Source of the DNA: Alphaproteobacteria bacterium
GTDB lineage: Bacteria > Pseudomonadota > Alphaproteobacteria > Acetobacterales > Acetobacteraceae
Assembly (NCBI GenBank): GCA_020850755.1
Contig: JADZEB010000037.1
Location: forward strand, 1 to 64,000
DNA length: 64,000 nucleotides
Reading direction: 5' to 3'
The position numbers were made by a program, and so were the translations under genes. The stretch's first letter is position 1; each line of letters starts with the position of its first letter. The notes beneath the pieces are model-generated. The model was not told where the DNA came from. It worked only from the letters and a program-made list of their open reading frames with translations, and made no database searches. Positions 34,208 through 48,735 of this stretch are shown one piece after another.

Positions 34208-34918
34208 ATGCCCGTCCTGACCCGACGCTTTCTTGCCACCCTGGCGCTCGCCGCCGCGTTCGCCGCCCCAGCCCTGTTCGCACCGCGCCCCGCGGCCGCC
34301 CAGGTCGAGGAACAGGCGCTGGTCGATCGCGCCACCCTGTCGACCAACGAGATCTTCGGCACCGGCGATGGCGGCGATGCACGCAAGCTGTTGCAGCGCG
34401 CCCGCGCCGTGCTGGTGCTGCCGCGAGTCTTCCGCGCCGGGCTGATCATCGGCGGCGAGGGCGGCGGGGGCGTGCTGCTTGCCCGTGACGGGGTCGGCAA
34501 CTGGTCCTACCCTGCCTTCTACGGCATGGGATCGGGCTCGGTCGGCTTCCAGATCGGCATCCAGGATGCGCAGATGGTGCTGATCATCATGAACGACCGT
34601 GCGCTGCGCGCCGTGATGGACAGCCAGTTCAAGTTCGGCGCCGATGCCTCGGTGGCGGTGGCGACGATGGGCGCGGGCATCGAGGGCGCCACCACCGCCA
34701 ACCTCAATGCCGACATCGTCGCCTTCTCGCGCACGCGCGGGCTGTTCGCGGGCATCTCGCTCGAAGGCACGATCCTGTCGCGCCGGGGCGAATCGAACCG
34801 CGCCTATTACGGCCGCGACCTCACGCCCGAGCAGATCGTGATCGGCATGGAAGTGCAGAACAGCGGCGCCGATCCGCTGCGCGCCGCCCTGTCGCGCTGG
34901 GCCCAGCCGGCGCAGTAG
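34208..34918 (+). CDS. SYLF-domain (Ysc84-like) exported protein
   Basis: This 236-residue protein has a signal peptide (about 1-31, ending AAAQ). The SYLF/Ysc84 lipid-binding domain follows, with AVLVLPRVFRAGLIIGGEGG, WSYPAFYGMGSGSVGFQIG and the C-terminal GLFAGISLEGT. These proteins are periplasmic in proteobacteria and bind phosphoinositide-like or other lipids. A strong AGGAGGAGA ribosome binding site supports the ATG at 34208. It appears monocistronic, with a 258-bp gap upstream that holds no recognised gene. Confidence 0.9.
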   Translation: MPVLTRRFLATLALAAAFAAPALFAPRPAAAQVEEQALVDRATLSTNEIFGTGDGGDARKLLQRARAVLVLPRVFRAGLIIGGEGGGGVLLARDGVGNWSYPAFYGMGSGSVGFQIGIQDAQMVLIIMNDRALRAVMDSQFKFGADASVAVATMGAGIEGATTANLNADIVAFSRTRGLFAGISLEGTILSRRGESNRAYYGRDLTPEQIVIGMEVQNSGADPLRAALSRWAQPAQ

Positions 34919-35050
34919 TCGGGGCAGTAGGCGGCGCTGTAGGCGGCGCGGTCGCCGGGGCCGGCGCATCAGGCTGGCCGGGCAGGCGGCGCCGCGCTAG
35001 CCTCCGCCCAGGGCAGAGGGAACCCGGCGGGGCGGCAGGCAGGCGCAGCG

Positions 35051-35668
35051 GTGGCGGGCAAGCAATCAGGCAAGGCGGCGCGGGCGCCAGGACGCGACGG
35101 CACCGGGCGCGGGGCCGACGCCAAGAATGGCGCCGGCGGCGGCCTGCGCGGCTGGTGGCGCAAGCTCATCGTCGCGGCCGGCAAGGCCGAGACGAAGCCC
35201 TTCTGGCGACGCAAGACCCTGGCACAGATGACGACCGAGGAATGGGAATCGCTCTGCGACGGCTGCGGGCGCTGCTGCCTGCACAAGCTGCGCGATGCCG
35301 CCACCCGCAAGCTCGACTTCACCAACGTCGCCTGCCAGCTCCTCTCCACCCGCACCGGGCGCTGCCGCGACTATGCCAACCGCTTCGCCAAGGTGCCCGA
35401 TTGCGTGCAGCTTTCGCCGCGCAACGTGCCGAAGCTCGACTGGCTGCCACCCACCTGCGCCTATCGGCTTGTCTCCGAGGGCAAGGACCTCTATTGGTGG
35501 CACCCGCTCGTCTCCGGCGATCCGGAGACGGTCTTTGCCGCCGGCGTTTCGGTGCGTGGACGCATCGTCAGCGAACGGCGCGCCGGGCCGCTTGAGCATC
35601 ACGTCATCAGCTGGCCCGCCGAGATCCCGAAAACCGCGCGGCGATCCGCGCGCCCCAGGCAGGAGTGA
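35051..35668 (+). CDS. YcgN/UPF0260 cysteine-cluster protein
   Basis: This 205-residue protein matches the YcgN (UPF0260) family. The core [20 protein letters not shown] is followed by a four-cysteine cluster (CDGCGRCC), then [12 protein letters not shown] and [10 protein letters not shown], giving a zinc/iron-like Cys set. The start at 35051 is GTG. The 45 residues before the conserved part are a Gly/Arg-rich extension absent from E. coli YcgN, so a shorter in-frame start cannot be ruled out. It ends 9 bp before the aldolase gene, implying co-transcription. Confidence 0.85.
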   Translation: MAGKQSGKAARAPGRDGTGRGADAKNGAGGGLRGWWRKLIVAAGKAETKPFWRRKTLAQMTTEEWESLCDGCGRCCLHKLRDAATRKLDFTNVACQLLSTRTGRCRDYANRFAKVPDCVQLSPRNVPKLDWLPPTCAYRLVSEGKDLYWWHPLVSGDPETVFAAGVSVRGRIVSERRAGPLEHHVISWPAEIPKTARRSARPRQE

Positions 35669-35677
35669 CCGCGCCCC

Positions 35678-36601
35678 ATGATGAAGAACGCGCTTTTCGG
35701 CGGCGTGAATGCCGCCATCCTGACGCCGCAGAAGGACGACCTGTCGCCCAACATCCCGATGCTGGTGCGCCATGCGCAGTGGCTCCTGGCCAATGGCTGC
35801 GACGGGCTCGGCCTGCTCGGCACCACGGGCGAGGCGAACAGCTTCTCGCTCTCCGAGCGCACGGCGATCATCGAGGGCGTGGTCGCGGCCGGCGTGCCGG
35901 CGGCGAAGCTGATGCCGGGCACCGGCGCCTGCGCCATCACCGATGCGGTCGATCTCACCCGCAAGGCGGCCGAGGCGGGCTGCCGCGGCGTGCTGATGCT
36001 GCCGCCCTTCTACTACAAGGGCGTGTCCGATGACGGGCTGTTCGCCTTCTTCTCGGAAGTCGTGCAGCGGCTCGGCACCGACAAGACCAAGATCTACCTC
36101 TACCATTTCCCGCAGCAATCGGCGGTGCCGTTCAGCTTGGCGCTGATCGAGCGGCTACTGAAGGCCTATCCCACGGTCATCAAGGGCGTGAAGGACAGCT
36201 CGGCGCAGTGGGCGAACATGAAGGCGATGATCGACGCCTTCGCCCGTGACGGCTTCGAGGTCTATTCCGGCTCGGACGAGTTCGTGCTCGACATTCTGAA
36301 GTCGGGGGGCGCGGGCTGCATCACGGCGGCCTCGAACATCAACAGCTCGGTCGGGGCCAAGGTGGTGCAGACCTGGACCACGCCCGAGGCCGAGGGCTGG
36401 CAGAAGATCCTCACCGCGACGCGCAAGGCGACGACGATCTTCCCGCCGATCTCCTGCCTCAAGGCGATCATGGCGCACCATACCGGCACGCCGTCCTGGA
36501 CCAATCTCCGCCCGCCGCATACGCGCCTTTCGGCCGAGCAGACCCAGAAGCTGCTTGCCGCCCTGGGCGAGACCGGGCTGACGCTGCCCAAGGCGGCCTG
36601 A
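35678..36601 (+). CDS. DapA/NanA-superfamily aldolase (dihydrodipicolinate synthase-like)
   Basis: This 307-residue class I aldolase of the DapA/NanA family has GTTGE at 48-52, the active-site tyrosine Tyr142 in YLYHFP and the Schiff-base lysine Lys172 in GVKDSS. The family includes dihydrodipicolinate synthase, N-acetylneuraminate lyase and sugar-acid dehydratases. The insertion-free length and the segment SGSDEFVLDILKSGG are compatible with several. It is not in a lysine operon here, so a catabolic keto-acid role is as likely as lysine synthesis. A Rho-independent terminator follows. Confidence 0.85.
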   Translation: MMKNALFGGVNAAILTPQKDDLSPNIPMLVRHAQWLLANGCDGLGLLGTTGEANSFSLSERTAIIEGVVAAGVPAAKLMPGTGACAITDAVDLTRKAAEAGCRGVLMLPPFYYKGVSDDGLFAFFSEVVQRLGTDKTKIYLYHFPQQSAVPFSLALIERLLKAYPTVIKGVKDSSAQWANMKAMIDAFARDGFEVYSGSDEFVLDILKSGGAGCITAASNINSSVGAKVVQTWTTPEAEGWQKILTATRKATTIFPPISCLKAIMAHHTGTPSWTNLRPPHTRLSAEQTQKLLAALGETGLTLPKAA

Positions 36602-36645
36602 CGGACACCGCGCGCGGCCGGCCGCGCGACAAGCGCCGACACCGC

Positions 36646-36684
36646 AACCGCCGCCCTGCGCAACCGGGGCGGCGGTTTCGTTTT
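36646..36684 (+). terminator. Rho-independent terminator after the aldolase gene
   Basis: A stem of AACCGCCGCCC with GGGCGGCGGTT is followed by TCGTTTT. It lies about 45 bp after the stop codon at 36599-36601. A second GC palindrome lies just before it at about 36610-36629. Confidence 0.7.
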
Positions 36685-36780
36685 CGCGCCGTGCGCGCGG
36701 TCGTGCGCGCCCGTCGGCCGAGTATCTCCGGCACCTCGCGCAGGGGGGCGTGACCGGCGGCGCGCATCCGGCGCCGCTGG

Positions 36781-36910
36781 CTAGGGCACGTTCCGTTCGG
36801 CTTGAATCAGCCGAACGGAAGTCGTGCCCGAGAAACTTAAGGTTTGCGAGCAGCTTAGTCCGATCTGGTGGAACCGCAGCGCGGTTCCACCAGATCGGAC
36901 GCTGCTCTAG
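36781..36910 (+). repeat. CTAG-bounded two-hairpin repeat, copy 2
   Basis: This is the cleanest 130-bp copy. Left hairpin: GGGCACG/CGTGCCC outside and CCGTTCGGCT/AGCCGAACGG inside. Right hairpin (36858-36900): perfect 20-bp arms, GTCCGATCTGGTGGAACCGC and its reverse complement, with a 3-nt loop. GAGCAGC and GCTGCTC flank the right hairpin as an outer stem. It lies in the convergent gap between the aldolase and pnp genes. The rest of the gap 36602-37034 holds two terminator-like hairpins. Confidence 0.96.
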
Positions 36911-36963
36911 CCGCGCGCGGCGGCGGGGCCGGTTTGCGTCGGCTTCACCCGCCCCAACGCAAA

Positions 36964-36991
36964 CCGCCGCCCCGGTTGCCCGAGGCGGCGG
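36964..36991 (-). terminator. Possible terminator after pnp
   Basis: On the minus strand a CCGCCGCC / GGCGGCGG stem is followed by TTTGCG, 44 bp beyond the pnp stop codon. The U-run is short, so this is a weak intrinsic terminator at best. It marks the end of the leftward 37-62 kb gene chain. Confidence 0.5.
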
Positions 36992-37034
36992 TGTTCGCCG
37001 GGCGCCGGCCGGTCAGGGCCGGGGCGCGGTAGCC

Positions 37035-39323
<2,289 letters not shown>

Positions 39324-39677
39324 GCTGTCGGTCCTTTGCGTTGGTAGCGATCGGACCTCGGCAGGCTGTGAGCAGCGCCGCGCGCCCGTGGACGGGACGC
39401 GGCGTCTCGGGCGGCATGGGCCGCGGGCAGGAGCCGGCACGCGCGCCCTAGCGGCGCGCGGGCAGCCCTGCCTGCAACGATCCATGTGGCCGGAAACGCC
39501 GTCGTTCGGCCCGGTTCCAGCGGGTATGCGGGGCGGATGGTCACGATATCCTGCCGAAGCCCAAGCCGGGGCCGCCCGCAAGCGGGCGCGCCCCTGCCGC
39601 AGCAAGCGCCGGGGGAGCCGCCGTCGGCCCCCATGAACCAGCCTTGCCGGGTTCGGTCGGCGGGGAAGCGGGGCGTG
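39324..39677. other. rpsO-pnp intergenic region
   Basis: This 354-bp gap carries no recognisable gene. A short perfect hairpin (CGCCCGC-AA-GCGGGCG, 39573-39588) lies about 90 bp beyond the rpsO stop codon on the minus strand and may mark the RNase III-type processing region usual between rpsO and pnp. Several GC palindromes follow; no clear promoter was found. Confidence 0.5.
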
Positions 39678-39947
39678 TCAGCGCCGCAGCCCCAGCCGCT
39701 TGATGATGGTGTCGTAGCGGTTGGCATCCACGCGCTTGACATAGTCGAGCAGGCGGCGGCGCTGGCCGACCATCATCAGAAGCCCGCGCCGGGAATGGAA
39801 GTCCTTGGCGTGGGTTTTCAGATGCTCGGTGAGGTTCCTGATCCGCTCCGACAGGAGCGCGATCTGAACCTCGGGCGAGCCGGTGTCGCCCGGCGTGCGG
39901 GCATATTCGGTGATGAGCGCCGCGCGGCGCTCGTCGGTGATCGACAT
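39678..39947 (-). CDS. rpsO: Small ribosomal subunit protein uS15
   Basis: This is the 89-residue ribosomal protein S15, which binds the central domain of 16S rRNA. The sequence starts [20 protein letters not shown], contains the diagnostic [19 protein letters not shown] and ends [12 protein letters not shown] 39945-39947 is chosen because residues upstream in the same frame are not part of S15. It lies between truB and pnp, the classical arrangement. uS15 usually represses its own mRNA, but I did not identify the regulatory pseudoknot. Confidence 0.98.
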   Translation of the reverse strand: MSITDERRAALITEYARTPGDTGSPEVQIALLSERIRNLTEHLKTHAKDFHSRRGLLMMVGQRRRLLDYVKRVDANRYDTIIKRLGLRR

Positions 39948-40097
39948 CGGGTTGCTCCGTTCATGTTGGCCCGGCGGCACGCCGCCCTGGGCAGGCTTCA
40001 GGGGTTCGGCCGCATCGCCCCGCACTGGCTTGCGCCTGCGGGGCATCCGGCCGGGCCTGGGCTGGCCGCGCCTCGATGGCGCGGTGCCGCTTCGCGA

Positions 40098-41036
40098 TCA
40101 CTCTTCCCTCGGGCGCTCCAGCAACCTTTGCGGCTGCAGAAGCCCCTCGGACAAGCGGCCGATCGCGATGGCCCTACCTTCCGCAACGACGCGGACCAGA
40201 CCCCCATCGGGGTCGGCCGCCTGCGGCACCCGGCCCAGGAGCTCGATCAAGGAGATCGCCTGCCCCTGGCGCAGCCGGGCCGCCTCCTGCAGGGTCAGGG
40301 CCAGCGCCGGGATGTCGTCCAGCGCGGTCTCGACCGGCAGCAGGGGCTGCAAGGCGGCGCCCTTATCGGACAGTTCGGCCAGCAGGTCCAGCGAAATCGC
40401 CCGGTCGAGCCCGAACGGGCCGACGGCCAGGCGGCGCAGCGCGACCACATGCCCGGCGGTGCCGAGCGCGTGGGCGATGTCGCGGGCCAGCGCACGCATA
40501 TAGGCGCCCTTGCCGCAATCGACCTCGAACTCGGCGGTATCGGGGTCGGGGCGGGCGATCAGCGCCAGCCGGTCGATGCGCACCTGGCGCGGCGGCAGAT
40601 CGACCGCCTGGCCCTCGCGGGCAAGGTCGTAGGCGCGCTCGCCCGCCACCTTGATCGCGGAATATTGCGGCGGCATCTGCTCGATCAGGCCGGTGAAGGC
40701 CGGCAGGGCGGCCTCGATCTCGGCATTGCTCGGGCGATGAGGGCTTTCGGCGATCGGCCTGCCCTCGGCATCGTCGGTGTCGGTGTCCTGGCCGAAGCGC
40801 AGGGTGAAGCGGTAGCGCTTGGCCCCGTCCATCGCGTAGGGGACGGTCTTGGTGGCCTGGCCGAGCGCGATCGGCAGGATCCCGGTGGCGAGTGGGTCGA
40901 GCGTGCCGCCATGCCCGACCTTGTCGGCCTGCAACAGCCGCTTCACCCGCGCCACGACATCGGTCGAGGTCATGCCGGAAGGCTTGTCGATGATCAGCCA
41001 GCCATCGATCGGGCGGCCCTTGCGCCTGCGTGCCAC
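40098..41036 (-). CDS. truB: tRNA pseudouridine-55 synthase
   Basis: This 312-residue pseudouridine synthase modifies U55 in the T-loop of tRNAs. The catalytic aspartate is Asp47 in HGGTLDPLATGILP. Other conserved parts are GWLIIDKPSGMTS at the start and GKGAYMRALARDIAHALG. The start is GTG at 41034-41036, 14 bp after the rbfA stop. No in-frame ATG is better placed. It is a member of the rimP-nusA-infB-rbfA-truB-rpsO chain. Confidence 0.95.
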   Translation of the reverse strand: MARRRKGRPIDGWLIIDKPSGMTSTDVVARVKRLLQADKVGHGGTLDPLATGILPIALGQATKTVPYAMDGAKRYRFTLRFGQDTDTDDAEGRPIAESPHRPSNAEIEAALPAFTGLIEQMPPQYSAIKVAGERAYDLAREGQAVDLPPRQVRIDRLALIARPDPDTAEFEVDCGKGAYMRALARDIAHALGTAGHVVALRRLAVGPFGLDRAISLDLLAELSDKGAALQPLLPVETALDDIPALALTLQEAARLRQGQAISLIELLGRVPQAADPDGGLVRVVAEGRAIAIGRLSEGLLQPQRLLERPREE

Positions 41037-41050
41037 GCTGCCGGGTCCGC

Positions 41051-41527
41051 TCAGTTCTCGGTGTCGGCGGGGCGCCTGCGCGCGCGCGGGCGGCGGGCGG
41101 GCGCAGGTGCGGGTGGCTTGGCCAGGTCGCGCGCGACATCGGGGCGGTGCAGCAGCGCGTCGATATGCGCCGCGTGGTCGATCGCGGTCTCGGCCAGGAA
41201 ATGCAGGTCGGGGGCGAATTTCAGCCGCATGGCATGCGCCACCTCGCCGCGCAGGAAGGCCTTGGCGCGTTCGAGCGCGGCCACCAGCGCCTGCGCGTCG
41301 CCGCCGCCGAGCGGGGCGACATAGACATGGGCGTGGCGCAGATCGGGGCTCGTGCGCACCTCGGTGATGGTGATGTGGGCGCGGGCAAGCTCGGGGTCGC
41401 GGAAGGGGGCGCGCGCGAACAGCTCGGCCAGGATGTGGCGGATCGATTCCGCGACGCGCAGCTGGCGCTGGCTCGGGCCGGCGGCGGCGGGGTCGTCGTG
41501 GCGGGGCGGCTGGCGGTGGCGGCTCAT
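41051..41527 (-). CDS. rbfA: Ribosome-binding factor A
   Basis: This 158-residue cold-shock-associated 30S maturation factor has a single KH-like domain: QRQLRVAESIRHILAELFAR, then ITITEVRTSPDLRHAHVYV and LKFAPDLHFLAETAID. The C-terminal 25 residues are a Pro/Arg-rich tail. It lies between infB (192-bp gap) and truB. The infB-rbfA gap includes a 14-bp direct repeat (GGCTATGGCGCGCT twice, about 41558-41585). Confidence 0.95.
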   Translation of the reverse strand: MSRHRQPPRHDDPAAAGPSQRQLRVAESIRHILAELFARAPFRDPELARAHITITEVRTSPDLRHAHVYVAPLGGGDAQALVAALERAKAFLRGEVAHAMRLKFAPDLHFLAETAIDHAAHIDALLHRPDVARDLAKPPAPAPARRPRARRRPADTEN

Positions 41528-41719
41528 GGCGATGGCGCTTGGCGGGGCTGTCCGGGCTGGCTATGGCGCGCTGGCTATGGCGCGCTGGCGGTCGGATGGC
41601 GGCAAGGTCCCCGCGGCGCCAGGTCCGGCACAAGGCCCTCGCGCGCCGCAGGGGCCGCCGGCCGCCGGGGCGAAGGATGGGTGCGCGGAACGGGCGGTAG
41701 GGCCGGTGCCTGCCCCGGC

Positions 41720-44479
<2,760 letters not shown>

Positions 44480-44497
44480 CGACACTCCAAACCCAGT

Positions 44498-45334
44498 TCA
44501 CTCCGTGCCGTCGGCGGACGCCACGATGCCCCCGCCGGGGGCGAAACCTTCAAGTCGGGCGGCCTCGGCCGCGATCTGCCCGGCCAGCCGGCCCGGGGCC
44601 AGCGCGACATGCACCACATGCTCGCGCCCGAACGGACGGCCGAGCAACGCTGCCGGCAGCGGCGCCACGACCGGCACCCCGGCCCCCGACACCGCATGCG
44701 CGGCGGCGAGCAGCTTGGCCCGCCCCTCGGCGGCGCCATCGGCGGCCTCGACCAGCAGGCCCGCCCGCCCGGCGGCGATCCACTCCCGCACGGCCTCGAA
44801 ACCGAAAACCGCCTGCCCGGCGCGCCGGGCAAGCGCGATCAGATCGATCAGCCGCCGCACAAGACCCTCGGCCACACGCCGGGACAGATCGGCCGGCACG
44901 GCAAGCTCGGCGCGGGCCGCGCGGGAAAAGACCCGCCGCGCGGCGGCCTTATCTAGCACATCGGCCCGCGCGCTCAACCACATTCCCCGTCCGGGCAGCC
45001 TTGCGGCTAGGTCGGGATGGACGGCGCCGTCGGGTCCGGCGACGAAACGGATCATCCGTTCCTTGGGCCCCCGCGCGCGCGTGAGCAGGCAGGTGCGGGT
45101 CGGGCCCTGCTCCTCTGCCTCTGTCTCTGCGGTATCCGTGTCCGCAGCGGCGATGCCGGCAGCTCCCGCCGCCGCCTCGGCGCGGGCGCCGCCCTTGCGG
45201 TGGGTCTTGCGCCGCTTCTGCTGCCCCTGTGCGGCGGGCTTGGCATCGTCCTGGCGGGCGGGCGCGCGCGGCCGCGCGTCCCCGCCGGGGACGTCAGGTT
45301 CGCGGGCGCTCGGGTCGGCCTCCGCCAGGGTCAT
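44498..45334 (-). CDS. YlxR-family RNA-binding protein (DUF448)
   Basis: This 278-residue protein has the YlxR fold: TRTCLLTRARGPKERMIRFV, then PGRGMWLSARADVLDKA. A C-terminal L7Ae-like half begins LIDLIALARRAGQAVFGFE, the usual alphaproteobacterial two-domain form. The first 75 residues are an Ala/Arg-rich extension. The gene lies between nusA (17-bp gap) and infB, its standard place. YlxR proteins bind RNA and have been linked to RNase P activity in other bacteria. Confidence 0.93.
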   Translation of the reverse strand: MTLAEADPSAREPDVPGGDARPRAPARQDDAKPAAQGQQKRRKTHRKGGARAEAAAGAAGIAAADTDTAETEAEEQGPTRTCLLTRARGPKERMIRFVAGPDGAVHPDLAARLPGRGMWLSARADVLDKAAARRVFSRAARAELAVPADLSRRVAEGLVRRLIDLIALARRAGQAVFGFEAVREWIAAGRAGLLVEAADGAAEGRAKLLAAAHAVSGAGVPVVAPLPAALLGRPFGREHVVHVALAPGRLAGQIAAEAARLEGFAPGGGIVASADGTE

Positions 45335-45351
45335 GCGCGCCCATCTCCCGC

Positions 45352-46989
45352 TCAGCCGGCAGTGGGCGTGGACGGGGGCGCGGCAGGCGGTGCGGCAGGC
45401 GCGTCGGCGCCGTCCTCGCCCTCGAACCAGTGCGCGCGCGCGGCCATGATGATGGCGTTGGCCTGCTCGGGCTCGAGCGCCTTCTCGCCCACGATCTCGA
45501 TCAGCTCGTCGCCGGCGAGATCGGCGAGATCGTCGAGCGTCTTGACGCCCTTCTCGCCCAGCTTGACCAGCATCTCGGGCGTGATGCCCTCGATCGCGGC
45601 CAGCTCGTCGGCGACACCGAGGGTCTTGCGCTGATCCTCGAACGCCTCGTCGCGCTTGATCAGCCAGGCCTCGGCACGGCGCTTGAGCTCGGCGCCGATG
45701 CTCTCGTCGAAGCCCTCGATCTCGGCCAGCTCCTCAAGCGGCACGAAGGCGATCTCCTCGACCTTGGTGAAGCCTTCCGTGACCAAAAGGCCGGCGATGA
45801 CATCGTCGACATCGAGCGCATCGACGAACAGCTTCGAGCGCGAGCGGAACTCCTCCTGGCGGCGTTCGCTTTCCTCGGCCTCGGTCAGGATGTCGATGTC
45901 CCACTTGGTCAGCTGCGAGGCGAGCCGCACATTCTGCCCGCGCCGCCCGATCGCCAGCGAAAGCTGGTCGTCGGGCACCACCACCTCGATGCGGCGGCGA
46001 TCCTCGTCCAGCACGACCTTGCTCACCTCGGCCGGGGCCAGCGCATTGACGACGAAGGTCGCCGGATCGACCGACCAGGGGATGATGTCGATCTTCTCGC
46101 CCTGGAGCTCCTGCACCACCGCCTGCACGCGGCTGCCGCGCATGCCGACGCAGGCGCCGACCGGGTCGATCGAATTGTCGTGGCTGACGACCGCCATCTT
46201 GGCGCGGCTGCCGGGGTCGCGCGCCACCGCCTTGATCTCGATGATGCCGTCATAGATCTCCGGCACCTCCTGGGCGAACAGCTTGGCCAGGAAGTTCGGA
46301 TGCGTGCGGCTGAGGAAGATCTGCGGGCCGCGCTGTTCCTCGCGCACATCGTAGATGTAGGCGCGCACGCGATCGCCGTTGCGGAAGCTCTCGCGCTGGA
46401 TCAGCTCGTCGCGGCGCAGGAGCGCCTCGGCGCGGCCTAGATCGACCATCAGGTTGCCGAACTCGGTGCGCTTGACGATGCCGTTCACCACCTCGCCGAC
46501 GCGGTCCTTGTATTCGGCGAACTGGCGCTTGCGCTCGGCCTCGCGCACCTTCTGCACGATCACCTGCTTGGCGGTCTGGGCCGAGATGCGGCCGAAATCG
46601 ATCGGCGGCAGGGGATCGATGATGAACTCGCCGGCCTGGATGCCGGGCTTGATCTTCTGCGCCGTCCGGAGGTCCATCTGCGTGGCCTCGTTCTCCACCG
46701 TCTCGACCGCCTCGGTGTAGCGCTGCAGCGTGATCTCGCCGGTCTTGGGATCGATCGTGGCGCGGATGTCCTTGTCGTGGCCGTACTTGGTGCGCCCGGC
46801 CTTCTGGATGGCCTGGGCCATCGCCTCCAGCACCTCCTCGCGCTCGATGCCCTTGTCGCGGGCGACCGCGTCGGCGACCTGGAGAAGCTCGGGGCGCGCG
46901 ATCGACAGGGGCTCGATCGGCGCGGGCGCCTCGCTGCGGGCGGTGCGGCTGCGCTTGGTCGTGGTCTTGGCGGTCTTGGCGGCTGGCAT
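45352..46989 (-). CDS. nusA: Transcription termination/antitermination factor NusA
   Basis: This 545-residue RNA polymerase-binding factor starts with the N-terminal domain (about 28-150). The S1 domain follows ([20 protein letters not shown]), then KH1 and KH2 ([20 protein letters not shown] and [20 protein letters not shown]). Two acidic C-terminal repeats end the protein. It pauses or terminates RNA polymerase and works in rRNA antitermination. It starts with ATG at 46987-46989, 74 bp after rimP, and precedes ylxR. Confidence 0.98.
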   Translation of the reverse strand: MPAAKTAKTTTKRSRTARSEAPAPIEPLSIARPELLQVADAVARDKGIEREEVLEAMAQAIQKAGRTKYGHDKDIRATIDPKTGEITLQRYTEAVETVENEATQMDLRTAQKIKPGIQAGEFIIDPLPPIDFGRISAQTAKQVIVQKVREAERKRQFAEYKDRVGEVVNGIVKRTEFGNLMVDLGRAEALLRRDELIQRESFRNGDRVRAYIYDVREEQRGPQIFLSRTHPNFLAKLFAQEVPEIYDGIIEIKAVARDPGSRAKMAVVSHDNSIDPVGACVGMRGSRVQAVVQELQGEKIDIIPWSVDPATFVVNALAPAEVSKVVLDEDRRRIEVVVPDDQLSLAIGRRGQNVRLASQLTKWDIDILTEAEESERRQEEFRSRSKLFVDALDVDDVIAGLLVTEGFTKVEEIAFVPLEELAEIEGFDESIGAELKRRAEAWLIKRDEAFEDQRKTLGVADELAAIEGITPEMLVKLGEKGVKTLDDLADLAGDELIEIVGEKALEPEQANAIIMAARAHWFEGEDGADAPAAPPAAPPSTPTAG

Positions 46990-47063
46990 GGCGTGGTGTC
47001 TTCCGTTCGCTTGCTCGGTCTCGGGCGGGGCGACCGGGCGCCCCTCTGTTCAGGTTCGTGATC

Positions 47064-47615
47064 TCAGTGCGGCGGCGGCCGCTTCGGCTCGGTCGCGGCG
47101 ATCAGGGCATCGGTGAGCACGAGGCGGGCGCGGCGCAGGCCCGCCAGGGGCAGGAGCGCCTCGCTGCCGTCATCGAGCCGCAGCCGCGCGGCGGCGGCGG
47201 CGCCCTCGCCGTCGAGGCCGAGGATCGTGCCCTTGAAGCGCTGGCGCCCGTCGATCGGCTCGGCGAGTTCGGCGGTGGCGAGGTGGCCGGCGAAGCGCGT
47301 CCAGTCCTTGGCGCGGGTCAGCGGGCGGTCGATGCCCGGGCTGCTCACTTCCAGCGTGTAGGTGCCGGCGATCGGGTCGTGCACGTCGAGCAGGGCCGAG
47401 ACGGTGGTGCTCACCGCCTCGCAATCCTCGACCCGCATGGCGGCCGCGTCGCTGCGCTCGACCATGATCTGCAAGGTCGGGCGGCGGTCGCCCTGGAGGA
47501 CGATGCGCACCAGCTCGTAGCCCATCGCCGCCAGCGCCGGCTCGATCAGGCCGGCCACGCGCCCTTCGATGGCGCCCGGATGGGTGGCGTTTGGCGTGAC
47601 CAGATGTTCTGCCAT
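47064..47615 (-). CDS. rimP: Ribosome maturation factor RimP
   Basis: This 183-residue 30S maturation factor has the conserved parts [31 protein letters not shown] and [20 protein letters not shown], followed by an SH3-like C-terminal domain. ATG 47613-47615 (MAEHLVTPN) gives the normal length; an in-frame start 60 codons upstream would run through a terminator region and is rejected. It heads the rimP-nusA-infB operon and lies downstream of a terminator-like hairpin. Confidence 0.93.
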   Translation of the reverse strand: MAEHLVTPNATHPGAIEGRVAGLIEPALAAMGYELVRIVLQGDRRPTLQIMVERSDAAAMRVEDCEAVSTTVSALLDVHDPIAGTYTLEVSSPGIDRPLTRAKDWTRFAGHLATAELAEPIDGRQRFKGTILGLDGEGAAAAARLRLDDGSEALLPLAGLRRARLVLTDALIAATEPKRPPPH

Positions 47616-47709
47616 GGCGGCTTCGCGCATTGCGCCGTTCGTCGGTTGCGGCTGTTGCCGAGCGCGGCCGGTCGGGGACATGGGGGCAAGGGTGGAGCCA
47701 GGGGCCCCG

Positions 47710-47740
47710 AAAAGCAAAAGGGCGGGCCGCCGGCCCACCC
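47710..47740 (-). terminator. Rho-independent terminator between trmB and rimP
   Basis: On the minus strand a 9-bp stem, GGGTGGGCC with GGCCCGCCC (one G-U pair), is followed by TTTTGCTTTT. It would end transcripts from metK-trmB before the rimP-nusA operon. No promoter between it and rimP is obvious. Confidence 0.8.
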
Positions 47741-47904
47741 CCGAATATCCCTGAGGACACACGCTCGAAGATGACGGCAGGAGACATAGCGCCATGCGCG
47801 GCCGGAATCAAGGGCGGGGGCGGGGGCGTGGCTTGGGTGGAGCCGGGGGAAAGTCGGTCGCCGGGGCCTGGGTGGCCAGGGGCCGCTTGCCCAATCCTCC
47901 TGCG

Positions 47905-48735
47905 CTACCGCCGCCGCAGCCGCCAGTAGAGCGGACACCGGCCCTCGCGCAGCGCCTTGGCCTCGTAGCGCGTCGGTGGCCAGTCCTCCGGGCGCGCCCG
48001 CACGCCCCGCGGCGCGGTCGGGTCGGCCGGGACGAAGTAAGGCTGCGCGGCGGGGTCGAGCACCGCCAGCATCCAGTCCTGGTAGGTCGGATCGTCGCTC
48101 GCCACCCGCAACTCGCCCCCCGGCGCCAGCGCGCGCGCGATCAGCGCCAGGTTGGCCGGGTGGATGAAGCGCCGCTTGGCATGCCGCGCCTTGGGCCAGG
48201 GGTCGGGGAACAGCAGGAACAGCCGGTCGAGCGCGGCTTCCGGCAGCAGCGCGAGCAGGGTGCGCGCATCCTCGGGCCACAGGCGGAGATTGGGCGGCGG
48301 CGGGGCGCTAGCCTCCTCGCCCTCGGGCACGAGGCGGGCCAGCAGCGCGGCGAGCCCGTTCTCGAACACCTCGCAGCCGATCAGGGCGATGTCGGGGTGG
48401 GCGGCGATCTGGGCCAGCGTGTGCTCGCCGGCGCCGAAGCCCACCTCCAGCCACAGGGCGCGCGGGACGAAGGGGGCGAAGGTGGCGAGCGGATCGGCGG
48501 CCTGGGCGCGGGTGAGGCGGAAGCGGGGCAGGGCAAGCTCGATCAGCCGGGCTTGGCGGGCGCGCAGAGGGTGGCCGCGGCGGCGGCCATAGAGGCGCTC
48601 GGGCGGCGGCCGGGCGCCGACCGAGGAGGCGACCGGCGGGGTGGCCGGCGGAGCGGCCGGAGGGGCGGCCACAGGCTTGGCGCCCGACCCGTCCTTGCGG
48701 GGCATACCGGTGCCGGTCTTGCCGGTGCCGGTCAT
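47905..48735 (-). CDS. trmB: tRNA (guanine-N7-)-methyltransferase
   Basis: This 276-residue SAM-dependent enzyme methylates G46 of tRNA. Family motifs are LWLEVGFGAGEHTLAQIAAH for SAM binding, LFLLFPDPWPKARHAKRRF, and a C-terminal TRYEAKALREGRCPLYWR. The first roughly 50 residues are Ala/Pro/Gly-rich and unlike the family. ATG 48733-48735 overlaps, as ATGA, the stop of a short upstream frame. An alternative in-frame start at 48703-48705 (MPRKDG) is possible. Confidence 0.93.
   Translation of the reverse strand: MTGTGKTGTGMPRKDGSGAKPVAAPPAAPPATPPVASSVGARPPPERLYGRRRGHPLRARQARLIELALPRFRLTRAQAADPLATFAPFVPRALWLEVGFGAGEHTLAQIAAHPDIALIGCEVFENGLAALLARLVPEGEEASAPPPPNLRLWPEDARTLLALLPEAALDRLFLLFPDPWPKARHAKRRFIHPANLALIARALAPGGELRVASDDPTYQDWMLAVLDPAAQPYFVPADPTAPRGVRARPEDWPPTRYEAKALREGRCPLYWRLRRR

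Noticed and set aside
31466-34969. An 1167-codon minus-strand frame opposite the ABC exporter region
   Set aside because: It is antisense to well-supported ABC, phosphatase and SYLF genes; composition only.
47616-47795. An N-terminal extension of RimP by 60 codons
   Set aside because: The extension would overlap the terminator hairpin and T-run at 47710-47740, and RimP normally starts at the MAEHL position.
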